Positions 8,833 to 16,921 of a DNA stretch of 64,000 nt are shown one piece after another. This DNA comes from Alphaproteobacteria bacterium (GTDB lineage: Bacteria > Pseudomonadota > Alphaproteobacteria > Micropepsales > Micropepsaceae): contig WGNU01000006.1 in NCBI GenBank assembly GCA_016124385.1, positions 310,001 through 374,000 of the forward strand, in the 5' to 3' direction. The notes beneath the pieces were generated by a model that had not been told where the DNA came from, did not search any database, and saw only the letters and a program-made list of their open reading frames with translations. A program made the translations under genes and the position numbers. Numbering within the stretch: position 1 is the first letter of the stretch; each line of letters opens with the position of its first letter.

Positions 8833-8852
8833 GGCTTGAGGGGAGACGGGCG

Positions 8853-10298
8853 ATGACGGGGTGGTTGGTGACGCAAGGCCGGCGGCGTTCCTGGGCCCGT
8901 CTGGCGATGCTCTGTGGGCTGATGATCCTCAGCGCCGGCGCCGTTCGCGCGCAGGACGCGGAGGAGGCCGCCGCGCCCTTGCCGCCGCTCACCCCCGTGA
9001 TCGAGCTGATGGGCCCGAACGGCCAGCCGATCCGCCTCGCCGATGGCAGCGCGCTGCGCGTGCCCGCGATGGTGGACCCAAACGGCAATCCCGTGTTCGG
9101 GCCAGACGGTGCGCTGGTGCCGCGCGCGGTGCGGTTCGATCAGGACGACAATCCGGTGATCGGCGAGGACGGCGCGGTCGCGCTGCTGCCGCCCTCGGAG
9201 ATGCCGCAGATCCCGTTGCGGGATTCGGCGGGCGTGACGCTCATCGGGCCGACGGGCGAGCCGTTGACGGCGCCCGCGCTCATCGGGCGGGACGGGCGCC
9301 CCGTGATCGGGCCGGACGGCACGCCCCAAACGCTTGCCATCGCGCGGGACGGCGACGGCGTTCCGATTCTCGATACCGCCGGGCGCACGATCGTCGCCGC
9401 GCCCGCGATCCCCGACACGCTGCCGCTCTTGGACGCGGACGGGGCGAGCCTTCTCAACGAGGCCGGCCAGCCGCTGCTCGTGCCGGTCGCGCGCGACGAG
9501 GAGGGCCGCGTGATCCTCGGGCCCGACGGGCGGCCGCGGCGCGCGGCCTATCTCACCGACAATGCGGGCCAGCCCGTGCTCGGCCCCGACGGGCAGCCGG
9601 TGTTGCTGGAGACCGCGATCGCGCAAGGGCTGGGCCGTGATTTGACGCCGCTCTCGATGTTCCTGCAGGCGGATATCGTCGTCAAAGCGGTGATGATCAT
9701 CCTCCTCCTCGCCTCGCTCGCGACCTGGGCGATCCTGTTCGCGAAGCTCTTCTTCTTCTTCAGCCTCGACCGGCAGACGGCGCGCGTCGTCGCGAATTTC
9801 CGCAAGAGCGGGCTTGCCGGCATTCGCGCGCGCGGCGACACGGATGTGCCGGCGCTCGCGATGGTCTTGGCCGCGCAGGGCGAACTCGCGGCCGCGCGGG
9901 GTGCCAGCGACCGCCAGGCGCTCGGGCTCCTTAAGGAGCGCGTCATCGCGGTTACCCGCGCCGCGCAGTCGCAGGGCGTGCGCGATCTCGGCGGCGGCAT
10001 GGGGTTCCTCGCGACCACGGGCGCGATCGCGCCCTTCGTCGGGCTCTTCGGGACCGTCTGGGGCATCATGAACAGCTTCATCGGCATCGCGAACGCCAAC
10101 ACGACGAACCTCGCGGTCGTCGCGCCCGGCATCGCGGAAGCCTTGTTCGCGACCGGCATCGGGCTCTTCACCGCGATCCCGGCCGTCGTCTTCTACAACA
10201 TCTTCGCGCGGCGGATTTCCGCGCACGCCGCGCGGCTCGATTCCTTCGGCTCGGAGATGCTCGTCTCCGTCTCGCGCCAATTGGACGGTGAGGGCTGA
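8853..10298 (+). CDS. exbB: ExbB/TolQ proton channel protein with long repeat-bearing periplasmic domain
   Basis: The 481-residue product is about twice the usual ExbB length. After a signal-like segment (residues 17-34), residues 48-256 consist of about nine divergent 21-residue repeats of the type GxPVxGPDGxP. The normal ExbB/TolQ part follows: TM1 about 276-304, a cytoplasmic loop with LKERVIAVTRAAQSQG, TM2 with FLATTGAIAPFVGLFGTVWG (385-404), and TM3 about 420-446. ExbB with ExbD uses the proton gradient to energise TonB. exbD starts 3 bases after its stop and tonB overlaps exbD, so this is one operon. The extension is presumably periplasmic; its role is unknown. Confidence 0.9.
   Translation: MTGWLVTQGRRRSWARLAMLCGLMILSAGAVRAQDAEEAAAPLPPLTPVIELMGPNGQPIRLADGSALRVPAMVDPNGNPVFGPDGALVPRAVRFDQDDNPVIGEDGAVALLPPSEMPQIPLRDSAGVTLIGPTGEPLTAPALIGRDGRPVIGPDGTPQTLAIARDGDGVPILDTAGRTIVAAPAIPDTLPLLDADGASLLNEAGQPLLVPVARDEEGRVILGPDGRPRRAAYLTDNAGQPVLGPDGQPVLLETAIAQGLGRDLTPLSMFLQADIVVKAVMIILLLASLATWAILFAKLFFFFSLDRQTARVVANFRKSGLAGIRARGDTDVPALAMVLAAQGELAAARGASDRQALGLLKERVIAVTRAAQSQGVRDLGGGMGFLATTGAIAPFVGLFGTVWGIMNSFIGIANANTTNLAVVAPGIAEALFATGIGLFTAIPAVVFYNIFARRISAHAARLDSFGSEMLVSVSRQLDGEG
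8994..9620 (+). repeat. Nine-fold Asp-Gly peptide repeat in ExbB
   Basis: Residues 48-256 of ExbB show a period near 21 residues with consensus (D/G)xxGxPVxGPDGxPxxxPA. Clear copies begin near residues 74, 95, 124, 145, 166, 194, 215 and 236. The copies have diverged, so this is an old protein-level repeat, not a recent DNA duplication. Asp-Gly turns at constant spacing suggest a beta-structured periplasmic rod or a Ca-binding array; both are guesses. Confidence 0.75.
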
Positions 10299-10300
10299 TC

Positions 10301-10744
10301 ATGCGGCTTGGCGAGAGCGATCCCTTCCGCGACCCTTATGGCGGCGACTTCGCCGAGACGGCTGAGATCAACGTCACGCCGTTCGTCGACATCATGCTGG
10401 TGCTGCTCATCGTCTTCATGATCGCCGCGCCGCTCGCGACCGTTGCCGTGCAGGTGGAGCTGCCGCCCGCGAGCGCGGAACCCGCGCCCGCGCCCGCGCG
10501 CGCCGTCTATGTCTCGATCCAGCAGACGGGCCAGGTGTTCGTGATGGAGGAGCAGGTGAGCTTTGCGACGCTCATCGAGCGGATCGACGCGCGGACGGGG
10601 GGCGTCAAGACCGATCCGATCTATCTGCGCGCCGATGCGAACGTGCCCTACCGGTCCGTCATGCGCGCGATCAACGCGCTGCAGGACGGCGGCTATCTGA
10701 AATTGTCGCTGGTCGGCGAAGACATCATCGAGGACAGCGAATGA
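10301..10744 (+). CDS. exbD: Biopolymer transport protein ExbD
   Basis: The 147-residue product has the ExbD/TolR layout: a short cytoplasmic N-terminus, one TM segment (about residues 28-48) carrying the conserved proton-path Asp in the TPFVDIMLVLLIVFM motif, a Pro/Ala-rich linker and a periplasmic domain ending near YLKLSLVGED. It forms the proton channel with ExbB. It is placed between exbB and tonB with 2-base spacing and an ATGA overlap. Confidence 0.95.
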   Translation: MRLGESDPFRDPYGGDFAETAEINVTPFVDIMLVLLIVFMIAAPLATVAVQVELPPASAEPAPAPARAVYVSIQQTGQVFVMEEQVSFATLIERIDARTGGVKTDPIYLRADANVPYRSVMRAINALQDGGYLKLSLVGEDIIEDSE

Positions 10745-11370
10745 GGCTGCCTTCCGGCCGCGCGCTCCCGCTGGCGACGATCGGCTCGGTGGGGCTGCAT
10801 GCGGGGATCCTCGGCGCGCTGCTCTGGTTCGCGCAGGCGCCCGAGGCCGGCGCGCCCCAGCCGCAGGTGACATTCGCCGATCTCGTCATGGCAAAGCCCA
10901 GCGAGGCCCACGCCGCGCCGCCGCAGCTCGCCGGCGCCGACCCTGCGGAGCGTTCCGCCACGCGGAGCGATGCCGTCCCCGTGCCGCCGCGCCCGCGCCG
11001 GGCGGAAGCGGGCGCGGCACCGCAAGACGCGCTGCCGGCGGTCCGGATCGGCGAGCCCTGGGAGCGCAGCGTTGCCTCGCCATCGGAGGGCGCGCCCGAT
11101 GCTTCAACCGGCGAGCCGGTGCTCGAGCATCGCGTGGCGCCGCGCTATCCGCGCCGGGCGGAGCGCGCGCAGATGGAAGGTCTCGTCGTGCTGGGCGTCG
11201 CGGTCGCTGGCGATGGACGCGTCAGCGATCTTGAAGTGCTCCGCGCCGAGCCCGCCGGCTGGTTCGAGGAGGCCGCGCTCGAAGCCGTCTCGCAATGGCG
11301 CTATCAGCCGCTCGAAGACGGCGCCGCGCGCGAGCGCCTCACGGTCGAAATCCGCTTCGAGCTGCACTGA
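10741..11370 (+). CDS. tonB: TonB family energy transducer
   Basis: The 209-residue product has an N-terminal membrane anchor (about residues 12-31, with the S/H face SVGLHAG), a Pro/Ala-rich periplasmic spacer and a C-terminal TonB domain (about 130-209: APRYPRRAERAQMEGLVVL, then SQWRYQP). It would carry energy from ExbBD to outer-membrane receptors. The ATGA overlap with exbD ties it to the same transcript. No TonB-dependent receptor gene lies in the window, so the transported substrate cannot be inferred. Confidence 0.9.
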   Translation: MRLPSGRALPLATIGSVGLHAGILGALLWFAQAPEAGAPQPQVTFADLVMAKPSEAHAAPPQLAGADPAERSATRSDAVPVPPRPRRAEAGAAPQDALPAVRIGEPWERSVASPSEGAPDASTGEPVLEHRVAPRYPRRAERAQMEGLVVLGVAVAGDGRVSDLEVLRAEPAGWFEEAALEAVSQWRYQPLEDGAARERLTVEIRFELH

Positions 11371-11408
11371 GCGGCCGGCACGGAGTGCGCCCGACGCCCC
11401 CGCACCCC

Positions 11409-11450
11409 ATCTATATTTTCCATAATCTATCTTCTACGATAATTATCCCT
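11409..11450. promoter_or_regulatory. AT-rich island upstream of the MFS gene
   Basis: A stretch markedly richer in A and T than its surroundings lies between tonB and the transporter gene. It contains a perfect 10-base palindrome, GATAATTATC, at 11438-11447. A promoter or operator role for the transporter is plausible from position and composition, but I cannot assign clear -35/-10 boxes. Confidence 0.35.
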
Positions 11451-11532
11451 GTTTGCGGGGACGCGAGGGGCCGTTAGGGTGGCCGCCGGCTCGCGCCCAA
11501 AAACACCGAAAAGCCTTCAGGGAAACGCCCGC

Positions 11533-13005
11533 ATGCCCCGGTTCTCGCTGCCGTTCCGCACGATCCTGGCCTATGGCGGGCCGGCGGTGCCGATGTCTGC
11601 GCTCGGCCTGCCGCTCGCGGTCGTCGTCGCGCCCATCTACGCGAAGGATTTCACGATCTCGCAGACGACGGTCGGCCTCATCTTCACGCTCGTGCGGCTG
11701 GTCGACCTCTTCTTCGATCCCATGATCGGCTCGATCATGGACAGCTCGAAGACCGCGCTCGGGCGCCGGCGGCCGTGGATGGCGGGTTCGGTGCCGGTGC
11801 TGCTGCTCGGCACCTATATGCTCTTCGCACCGCCCAGCGACGCGAGCGCGACCTATCTCGCGCTCTGGCTGATGGTCACGTATCTGGCTTACTCGGTGAT
11901 CTCGATCGCGCATATGTCATGGGGCGCGGAACTCACGCCCGATTACAACGAGCGCAGCCGCGTGCAAGGCGCGCGCGAATTCGCGCTGATCGGCGGCATG
12001 CTGCTCGTGCTGGCGCTGCCCGAAATCATCGGCGCGATCATCGGGCGCCCGCTCGAGGATCTCGAACGCATGAGCGCGATGGGGGCCTTCGTCCTCATCC
12101 TGACGCCCCTTACCGTCGCGGCCGCGTGGTTCGCGGTGCCCGACCGCGCGCCGCCCGTCAGCGCGCACAAGGATGATTGGCGGGTCGCCTGGCGCATCTT
12201 CACCGGCAGCGCCGCGTTCCGGCGGCTGCTGTTCGCCGATCTGTGCCAGGGGCTCGCACCCGGCATTACAGGAACGCTCTTTATCTACCTGATTTCATAC
12301 ACGTTTGGCCTCACCGACTCCTGGGGCTGGCTATTGCTGACCTATTTCGTCGCGGGGCTCGTGGGCATTCCCGCCTGGATCCAGCTCTCCTATCGCTTCA
12401 GCAAGCACCGGACGCTCGCGGCCGCGATGTTCTATGGCGCGGCGACCCTTCCCTTTGTCTGGTTCATCCCGCAAGGCATGGCCTGGGTGGTCGCGATCGC
12501 GCTTTTCCTCTACGGGCTCTCCTATGGCGCAGCGGCCTTCCTCCTGCGCTCGATCGTGGCGGACGTGGCGGACCAGGAAACGGCGGTGAGCGGGCGCGAA
12601 CACACGGGCGTCTATTATTCGCTGCTCCTCATGACCAATAAGCTCGGCTTCGCGCTCGCGCCCGGCATCACCTTCCCGCTGCTCGATCTCGTCGGCTTCT
12701 CGCCGCGCGCCGATGCCGTCAACACGCCTGAATCGATCGCGCTCATGACCGCGATCTACGTGCTCCTGCCCATGGTCTTCCTGCTGGCCACGGGCCTGAC
12801 GATGTGGAATTTCCCGCTCGATGAAGAAAAGCAGCGGGCGCTCCGCGCGACCATCGCGGCGCGAAAGGCCGCCGAGGCCGCAGCCGCCCCGCCCGCGCCC
12901 GGTCTCGCGCCGGCGGCGACGGCGCCGGGATCGGCCCAGGTGCGGCCCGTCGCCAACGATCCGCCCTCTGGATCCCTCTCGCCCGTGCCGGGGCCGGGCG
13001 AGTAA
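11533..13005 (+). CDS. MFS transporter of the GPH (glycoside-pentoside-hexuronide) cation symporter type
   Basis: The 490-residue product has 12 predicted membrane segments. The loop after TM2 carries the GPH/MFS signature DPMIGSIMDSSK followed by LGRRRPWM, typical of cation-coupled sugar symporters such as MelB relatives. A conserved TGVYYSLLLMTNKLG segment lies in the C-terminal half. The last ~50 residues form a cytoplasmic Ala/Pro-rich tail. The ATG at 11533 has CAGGGAAA upstream; an earlier in-frame start at 11479 lacks a good ribosome site. The substrate is unknown and no sugar catabolic gene is adjacent. Confidence 0.88.
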   Translation: MPRFSLPFRTILAYGGPAVPMSALGLPLAVVVAPIYAKDFTISQTTVGLIFTLVRLVDLFFDPMIGSIMDSSKTALGRRRPWMAGSVPVLLLGTYMLFAPPSDASATYLALWLMVTYLAYSVISIAHMSWGAELTPDYNERSRVQGAREFALIGGMLLVLALPEIIGAIIGRPLEDLERMSAMGAFVLILTPLTVAAAWFAVPDRAPPVSAHKDDWRVAWRIFTGSAAFRRLLFADLCQGLAPGITGTLFIYLISYTFGLTDSWGWLLLTYFVAGLVGIPAWIQLSYRFSKHRTLAAAMFYGAATLPFVWFIPQGMAWVVAIALFLYGLSYGAAAFLLRSIVADVADQETAVSGREHTGVYYSLLLMTNKLGFALAPGITFPLLDLVGFSPRADAVNTPESIALMTAIYVLLPMVFLLATGLTMWNFPLDEEKQRALRATIAARKAAEAAAAPPAPGLAPAATAPGSAQVRPVANDPPSGSLSPVPGPGE

Positions 13006-13490
13006 TCCCCGCCCTATCCCCTCTTTCTGGCGTTATTTCCGCGGTTTCCCGCCCTTTCCTCATTTTCTTATTCACGGGTCATCGAGCCGTGCGAGACTGC
13101 CTTATCGCGCCCTGACGGGAGCAGGAACGGACAAGGTCCCGGACCTGCGGGGTGCGGGCGGTTCCCCGGCAAAGGGCACGACCTTGGCCCCGCGCCGGAG
13201 CCGCGGCCGCGATAGATGCGACCTCTTTTGGACCTGACGGGCGATCAAGGCTCCGTCCTCCAGACGCGATGGTCGCGGCCCCGGCCCGTTGGCTGCGCGG
13301 GGGCGCCGAAAGGGGCCGACTCGCTGATTGATTTGCTTGGCCATGGCGCGGCCCCCAGAAGCGCCCCCGCTCCCTTCGCTTGAGGGAGAGTTGCGTGCCC
13401 GAGCCGCCCGCACCCCGCGCGGCGGCGCTTCACGCTGGCGAAAATTCGCGTATGACGAAGAGCCCCCTCTTGAGACAGGAGCCGCTGCCC
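13006..13490. other. 485-base region without a convincing gene
   Basis: No frame here has convincing coding character; a minus-strand frame of about 80 codons ending near 13102 is Arg/Pro-rich and unlike known proteins. The region holds nested inverted repeats: CAAGGTC (13132-13138) with GACCTTG (13180-13186), and inside them CGGGG (13148-13152) with CCCCG (13164-13168). This could be a structured RNA, an end-of-transcript element for the transporter gene, or chance pairing in GC-rich DNA. Confidence 0.4.
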
Positions 13491-14300
13491 ATGCCCTCGC
13501 CCGACGCCGGCCCGATTGCGGCGCTGCTGGCGCTGATGCAGCGCCTGCGCGATCCCGAGCGCGGGTGCCCGTGGGATCTGGAGCAGAGTTTCTCGACCAT
13601 CGCGCCCTACACGATCGAGGAGGCCTATGAGGTCGCCGACGCGATCGCGCGGGGCGACACGAACGCCTTGAAGGACGAGCTTGGCGACCTCCTCTTTCAG
13701 GTTGTCTTTCATGCGCAAATGGCTGACGAAGCTGGCGATTTCTCGTTCGGCGATGTCACCCAGGCGATCGTGGACAAGATGGAGCGGCGCCATCCGCACA
13801 TTTTCGGCGCGGGGCCCAGCCCCGACAGCGCCGCCGATCAATCCGCCCGCTGGGAGGCGATGAAGGCCGCCGAGCGGCAAGCGAAAGCGGCGACGAGCGC
13901 GCTCGACGACGTGCCGCTGGCGCTGCCGGCGCTGACGCGGGCGCTCAAGCTCCAGAAGCGCCTGAGCCGCGTGGGATTCGACTGGAATGGCGGCCCGGAA
14001 GTGCTTGAAAAACTGGAAGAAGAGCTGCGCGAGCTGACGACCGAAATCGCGGCCCACGCCTCGCCCGAGCGGCTGGAGGACGAGTTCGGCGACATCCTCT
14101 TCGTCGCGGTCAATATCGCGCGGCATCTGGGCATCGATCCCGAAGCGGCGCTCCGCTCGACGAACGCGAAGGTGACGCGCCGGTTCGGCGAGATCGAGCA
14201 GCGGCTCAAGGCCGCCGGCTCCTCACCCGAGGAAGCGAGCCTTGAAGAGATGGACGCGCTCTGGTCCGCGATCAAAGCCGAGGAAAAGAAGCCGCGGTGA
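13491..14300 (+). CDS. mazG: Nucleoside triphosphate pyrophosphohydrolase MazG
   Basis: The 269-residue product hydrolyses NTPs to NMP and PPi and helps to clear aberrant nucleotides. Both MazG domains are present: the N-terminal one with CPWD, TIEEAYEVADAI and LKDELGDLLFQVVFH (metal-binding EExxE/ExxD), and the C-terminal one with LEEELRELTTE and LEDEFGDILFVAVNIARH. The ATG at 13491 has AGGAG about 10 bases upstream; an ATG at 13452 has no ribosome site. In many relatives mazG follows hflX in the same direction; here the two genes converge with 4 bases between their stops. Confidence 0.93.
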   Translation: MPSPDAGPIAALLALMQRLRDPERGCPWDLEQSFSTIAPYTIEEAYEVADAIARGDTNALKDELGDLLFQVVFHAQMADEAGDFSFGDVTQAIVDKMERRHPHIFGAGPSPDSAADQSARWEAMKAAERQAKAATSALDDVPLALPALTRALKLQKRLSRVGFDWNGGPEVLEKLEEELRELTTEIAAHASPERLEDEFGDILFVAVNIARHLGIDPEAALRSTNAKVTRRFGEIEQRLKAAGSSPEEASLEEMDALWSAIKAEEKKPR

Positions 14301-14304
14301 GGCG

Positions 14305-15654
14305 CTATTCGGCCGCGCGCAGGCCCGCCGGGCGGCGGCGCAGGCGCGTGCCGAAGCGGGCGGCGACGCGGTCGAGCCGCTCGTCCTCCACCGCGATGAC
14401 GACATGGACGTGACCCGTCTCATCGCTCGCGCGCTCGAGCACCCGCGCCGCGCGATAGAGAAAGGCGAGCGCGTCGCCCTCGTGCGGATCAAGCGTCAGA
14501 TCGAATTCCGTCTCGCGCGGCAGCAGCGCCTGGTCGAGGCGTTCGCCGAGTGCGTCCAGGCCCTCGCCCGTCAGCGCGGAGACGGCGAGCGGGCCGATGC
14601 CAGAGCGGTTGCGCGCGAGGAGATCGGCGCGGTGATCCGCCTCCAGACGGTCGATCTTGTTGAGGACGACGATCATCTTCGAGCGGCGCTCCTCATCGAG
14701 CCCCAATTCCTCGAGCACGGCCGCAACGTCGCGGGCCTGCGCGTCGCTCTCGGGATGGGAGAGATCGCGCACGTGAACGATGACGTCGGCGGCGAGCACC
14801 TCCTCCAGCGTCGCGCGGAAGGCGGCGACCAATTGCGTCGGCAGATCGGAGATGAAGCCGACCGTGTCGGAGAGGATGATCCGCCGCCCGCCCGGCAGGA
14901 CGACGCCGCGCATCGTGGGGTCGAGCGTTGCAAAGAGCATGTCCTTGGCCAGCACCTCGGCGCGCGTCAGGCGGTTGAAGAGAGTCGACTTGCCCGCGTT
15001 CGTGTAGCCGACGAGGGCCACGATCGGGAACGGCACACGGGCGCGCGCCTCGCGGTGGAGCGCGCGGGTGCGCACCACCTCCTTCAGCTCAGCCTTGATC
15101 TTGGCGATCCGTTCGCCGATCAGGCGCCGGTCGGTCTCGATCTGCGTTTCACCGGGGCCGCCCAAGAAGCCGAAGCCGCCGCGCTGGCGCTCCAAATGGG
15201 TCCAGCTGCGCACGAGGCGCGAGCGCTGATAGGTGAGATGGGCGAGTTCCACCTGGAGGCGGCCCTCGCGCGTCGAGGCGCGCTCGCCGAAGATCTCCAG
15301 GATCAACCCGGTGCGGTCGATGACCTTGGTCTTCCAGGCGCGCTCGAGATTGCGCTGCTGGACGGGCGTCAGCGCGCCGTCGAAGACGACGAGTTCGATC
15401 CCCTCCTCCGCGCAGCGCGCGGCGATCTCATCGACCTTGCCTTTGCCGAGATAGGTCGCGGGGCGCGGCACGTTCACCGGCGGGGCAATGCCACCCAGCA
15501 CCTCAAGCCCGATCGCGCCCGCCAGACCCGCCGCCTCGGCCAGCCGGGCCTCGGGCGCGCGGTCCGCGCGGGCGGTCTTGAGCACAGGATGCACGATAAG
15601 GGCCGCGCCCGGGCGCACGGCCCGGCCGTCCACGCCCTTTTCCGGGCGCGTCAC
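14305..15654 (-). CDS. hflX: GTPase HflX
   Basis: The 449-residue product is a ribosome-associated GTPase of the Obg-HflX group that splits stalled ribosomes. It has the N-terminal HflX domain (LGKGKVDEIAARC, FDGALTPVQQRNLE), the glycine-rich linker GGFGFLGGPGETQIETDRR, and the G domain with G1 GYTNAGKST, G3 DTVGF and G4 NKID. The start is GTG at 15654, with GAGAG upstream on the mRNA. It lies 10 bases after hfq, so hfq-hflX are probably cotranscribed, as in E. coli. Confidence 0.95.
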   Translation of the reverse strand: MTRPEKGVDGRAVRPGAALIVHPVLKTARADRAPEARLAEAAGLAGAIGLEVLGGIAPPVNVPRPATYLGKGKVDEIAARCAEEGIELVVFDGALTPVQQRNLERAWKTKVIDRTGLILEIFGERASTREGRLQVELAHLTYQRSRLVRSWTHLERQRGGFGFLGGPGETQIETDRRLIGERIAKIKAELKEVVRTRALHREARARVPFPIVALVGYTNAGKSTLFNRLTRAEVLAKDMLFATLDPTMRGVVLPGGRRIILSDTVGFISDLPTQLVAAFRATLEEVLAADVIVHVRDLSHPESDAQARDVAAVLEELGLDEERRSKMIVVLNKIDRLEADHRADLLARNRSGIGPLAVSALTGEGLDALGERLDQALLPRETEFDLTLDPHEGDALAFLYRAARVLERASDETGHVHVVIAVEDERLDRVAARFGTRLRRRPAGLRAAE

Positions 15655-15664
15655 CGCTCGCTCT

Positions 15665-15919
15665 CTATCGTCCGGCCTCCGCCGCTTCGATCTCCGGCTC
15701 GAACAGCGTCAGCTGGGCCGCCGGCATCACGGTCGAGATCGCGTGCTTATAGACCAGCTGCGACTGGCCATCGCGGCGCAGGAGAACGCAGAAATTGTCG
15801 AACCACGTGATGACCCCTTGGAGCTTGACGCCATTCACCAGAAAGATCGTGAGCGGCGTCTTCGCCTTACGGCACGCGTTCAGGAACGTGTCCTGAAGAT
15901 TGTTTTGTTTTTCTGACAT
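15665..15919 (-). CDS. hfq: RNA chaperone Hfq
   Basis: The 84-residue product contains the Sm1 motif ([12 protein letters not shown] through [20 protein letters not shown]) and the Sm2 motif with YKHAISTV. Hfq hexamers pair small RNAs with mRNAs. The C-terminal tail after Sm2 is short and acidic, as usual in Alphaproteobacteria. The ATG at 15919 is set by the conserved start; upstream in-frame codons would add non-homologous residues. hflX follows after 10 bases. Confidence 0.96.
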   Translation of the reverse strand: MSEKQNNLQDTFLNACRKAKTPLTIFLVNGVKLQGVITWFDNFCVLLRRDGQSQLVYKHAISTVMPAAQLTLFEPEIEAAEAGR

Positions 15920-15965
15920 GGGCTTATGCCCCATTCTTTTATCGAGAGTTGAGTTTGGGTATCGG

Positions 15966-15979
15966 GAGGGTGGACCCTC
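15966..15979. repeat. Short perfect dyad upstream of hfq
   Basis: GAGGGT and ACCCTC flank a two-base centre, about 50 bases upstream of the hfq start in the 117-base gap after the aminotransferase gene. No T-run follows on either strand, so a terminator is unlikely. It may be an operator; function is unsupported. Confidence 0.3.
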
Positions 15980-16036
15980 TCTTGCCGGTATCCTACACGA
16001 GTTTTGCAGGTGCGAAGAGAATTTCAAGCCGGGGCG

Positions 16037-16906
16037 TTAACCGGCGCGCGCCGCCGCCAGCGCGGCCGAACGGTAAATGTCCTGAAGGCTCCGGGCGACC
16101 GGGCCCGGGGTGCCCGTTCCGATCGAAACGCCATCGATTCCAACGATCGGCATGACGCCGAGCGTGGCGGCGGTGAGGAAGGCCTCGGACGCCACCTTGG
16201 CCTCTGCGAGGGAGAAGCGCCGCTCGATGATCCGCTCCTGGGCGAGGGAGCCCGCCGCGATCAGCGATTCGCGGGTGCAGCCGGGCAGGATGCGCATGTC
16301 GAGGGGGCGCGTCAGGATCTCGCCGGTCTTGGTCACGATCCAGGCGCTCGTCGAGGCGCCCTCGGTGACGTTGCCGTCCTTGTCGATCAGCCAGGCCTCG
16401 AACGCGCCTTCCTGACGCGCCGCCTGCCGCGCAAGGACGTTCGGCAGCAGCCCCACCGATTTGATGTCGCAGCGCCCCCAGCGCAGATCGGGCTGCGTGA
16501 TGACGCGCACGCCGTTCGCACGCATCGCCTCGGTCTTTGAGGGATCGATGCGCTTTGCGGTGACGACGAGCGCGGGTTTCACCGGCACGCGGGGAAAGGC
16601 GTGGTCGCGGGGGGCGACGCCCCGCGTGATCTGGAGATAGACCATCCCGTCGCGCACGCGGTTCTGGGTCAACACCTCGTGGATGATGCCCTTCAGCGCG
16701 GCGGCGCGGACGGGGCGCTGGATCTGGATCTCGCCGAGCGAGCGCCAGAGCCGTCGCATGTGATACTCGGCGTCCAGCATCCGGCCGCCCAGGATCGGGA
16801 TGACCTCATAGACACCGTCCGAGAGCTGATAGCCGCGATCCTCGACATGCACCATGGCTTGGGAAAAGGGCCGGTAGGACCCGTTGACATAGGCGATGCG
16901 CGGCAT
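16037..16906 (-). CDS. dat: D-amino-acid aminotransferase (class IV PLP enzyme)
   Basis: The 289-residue product is a fold-type IV PLP-dependent transaminase. The PLP lysine lies in CDIKSVGLLPNVLA, the phosphate-binding VTEGASTSAWIV motif follows, and the N-terminus MPRIAYVNGSYRPFSQAMV matches D-alanine transaminases rather than branched-chain enzymes. It would interconvert D-amino acids and 2-oxo acids, supplying D-Glu or D-Ala for peptidoglycan. A related 4-amino-4-deoxychorismate lyase is a less likely alternative. It lies between trkA (15 bases) and hfq on the same strand. Confidence 0.85.
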   Translation of the reverse strand: MPRIAYVNGSYRPFSQAMVHVEDRGYQLSDGVYEVIPILGGRMLDAEYHMRRLWRSLGEIQIQRPVRAAALKGIIHEVLTQNRVRDGMVYLQITRGVAPRDHAFPRVPVKPALVVTAKRIDPSKTEAMRANGVRVITQPDLRWGRCDIKSVGLLPNVLARQAARQEGAFEAWLIDKDGNVTEGASTSAWIVTKTGEILTRPLDMRILPGCTRESLIAAGSLAQERIIERRFSLAEAKVASEAFLTAATLGVMPIVGIDGVSIGTGTPGPVARSLQDIYRSAALAAARAG

Positions 16907-16921
16907 AGATAGGCCTTAAGG

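Noticed and set aside
13102-13343. Possible minus-strand gene of about 80 codons in the MFS-mazG gap
   Set aside because: Arg/Pro-rich composition, no convincing ribosome site and no recognisable domain; not annotated as a gene.
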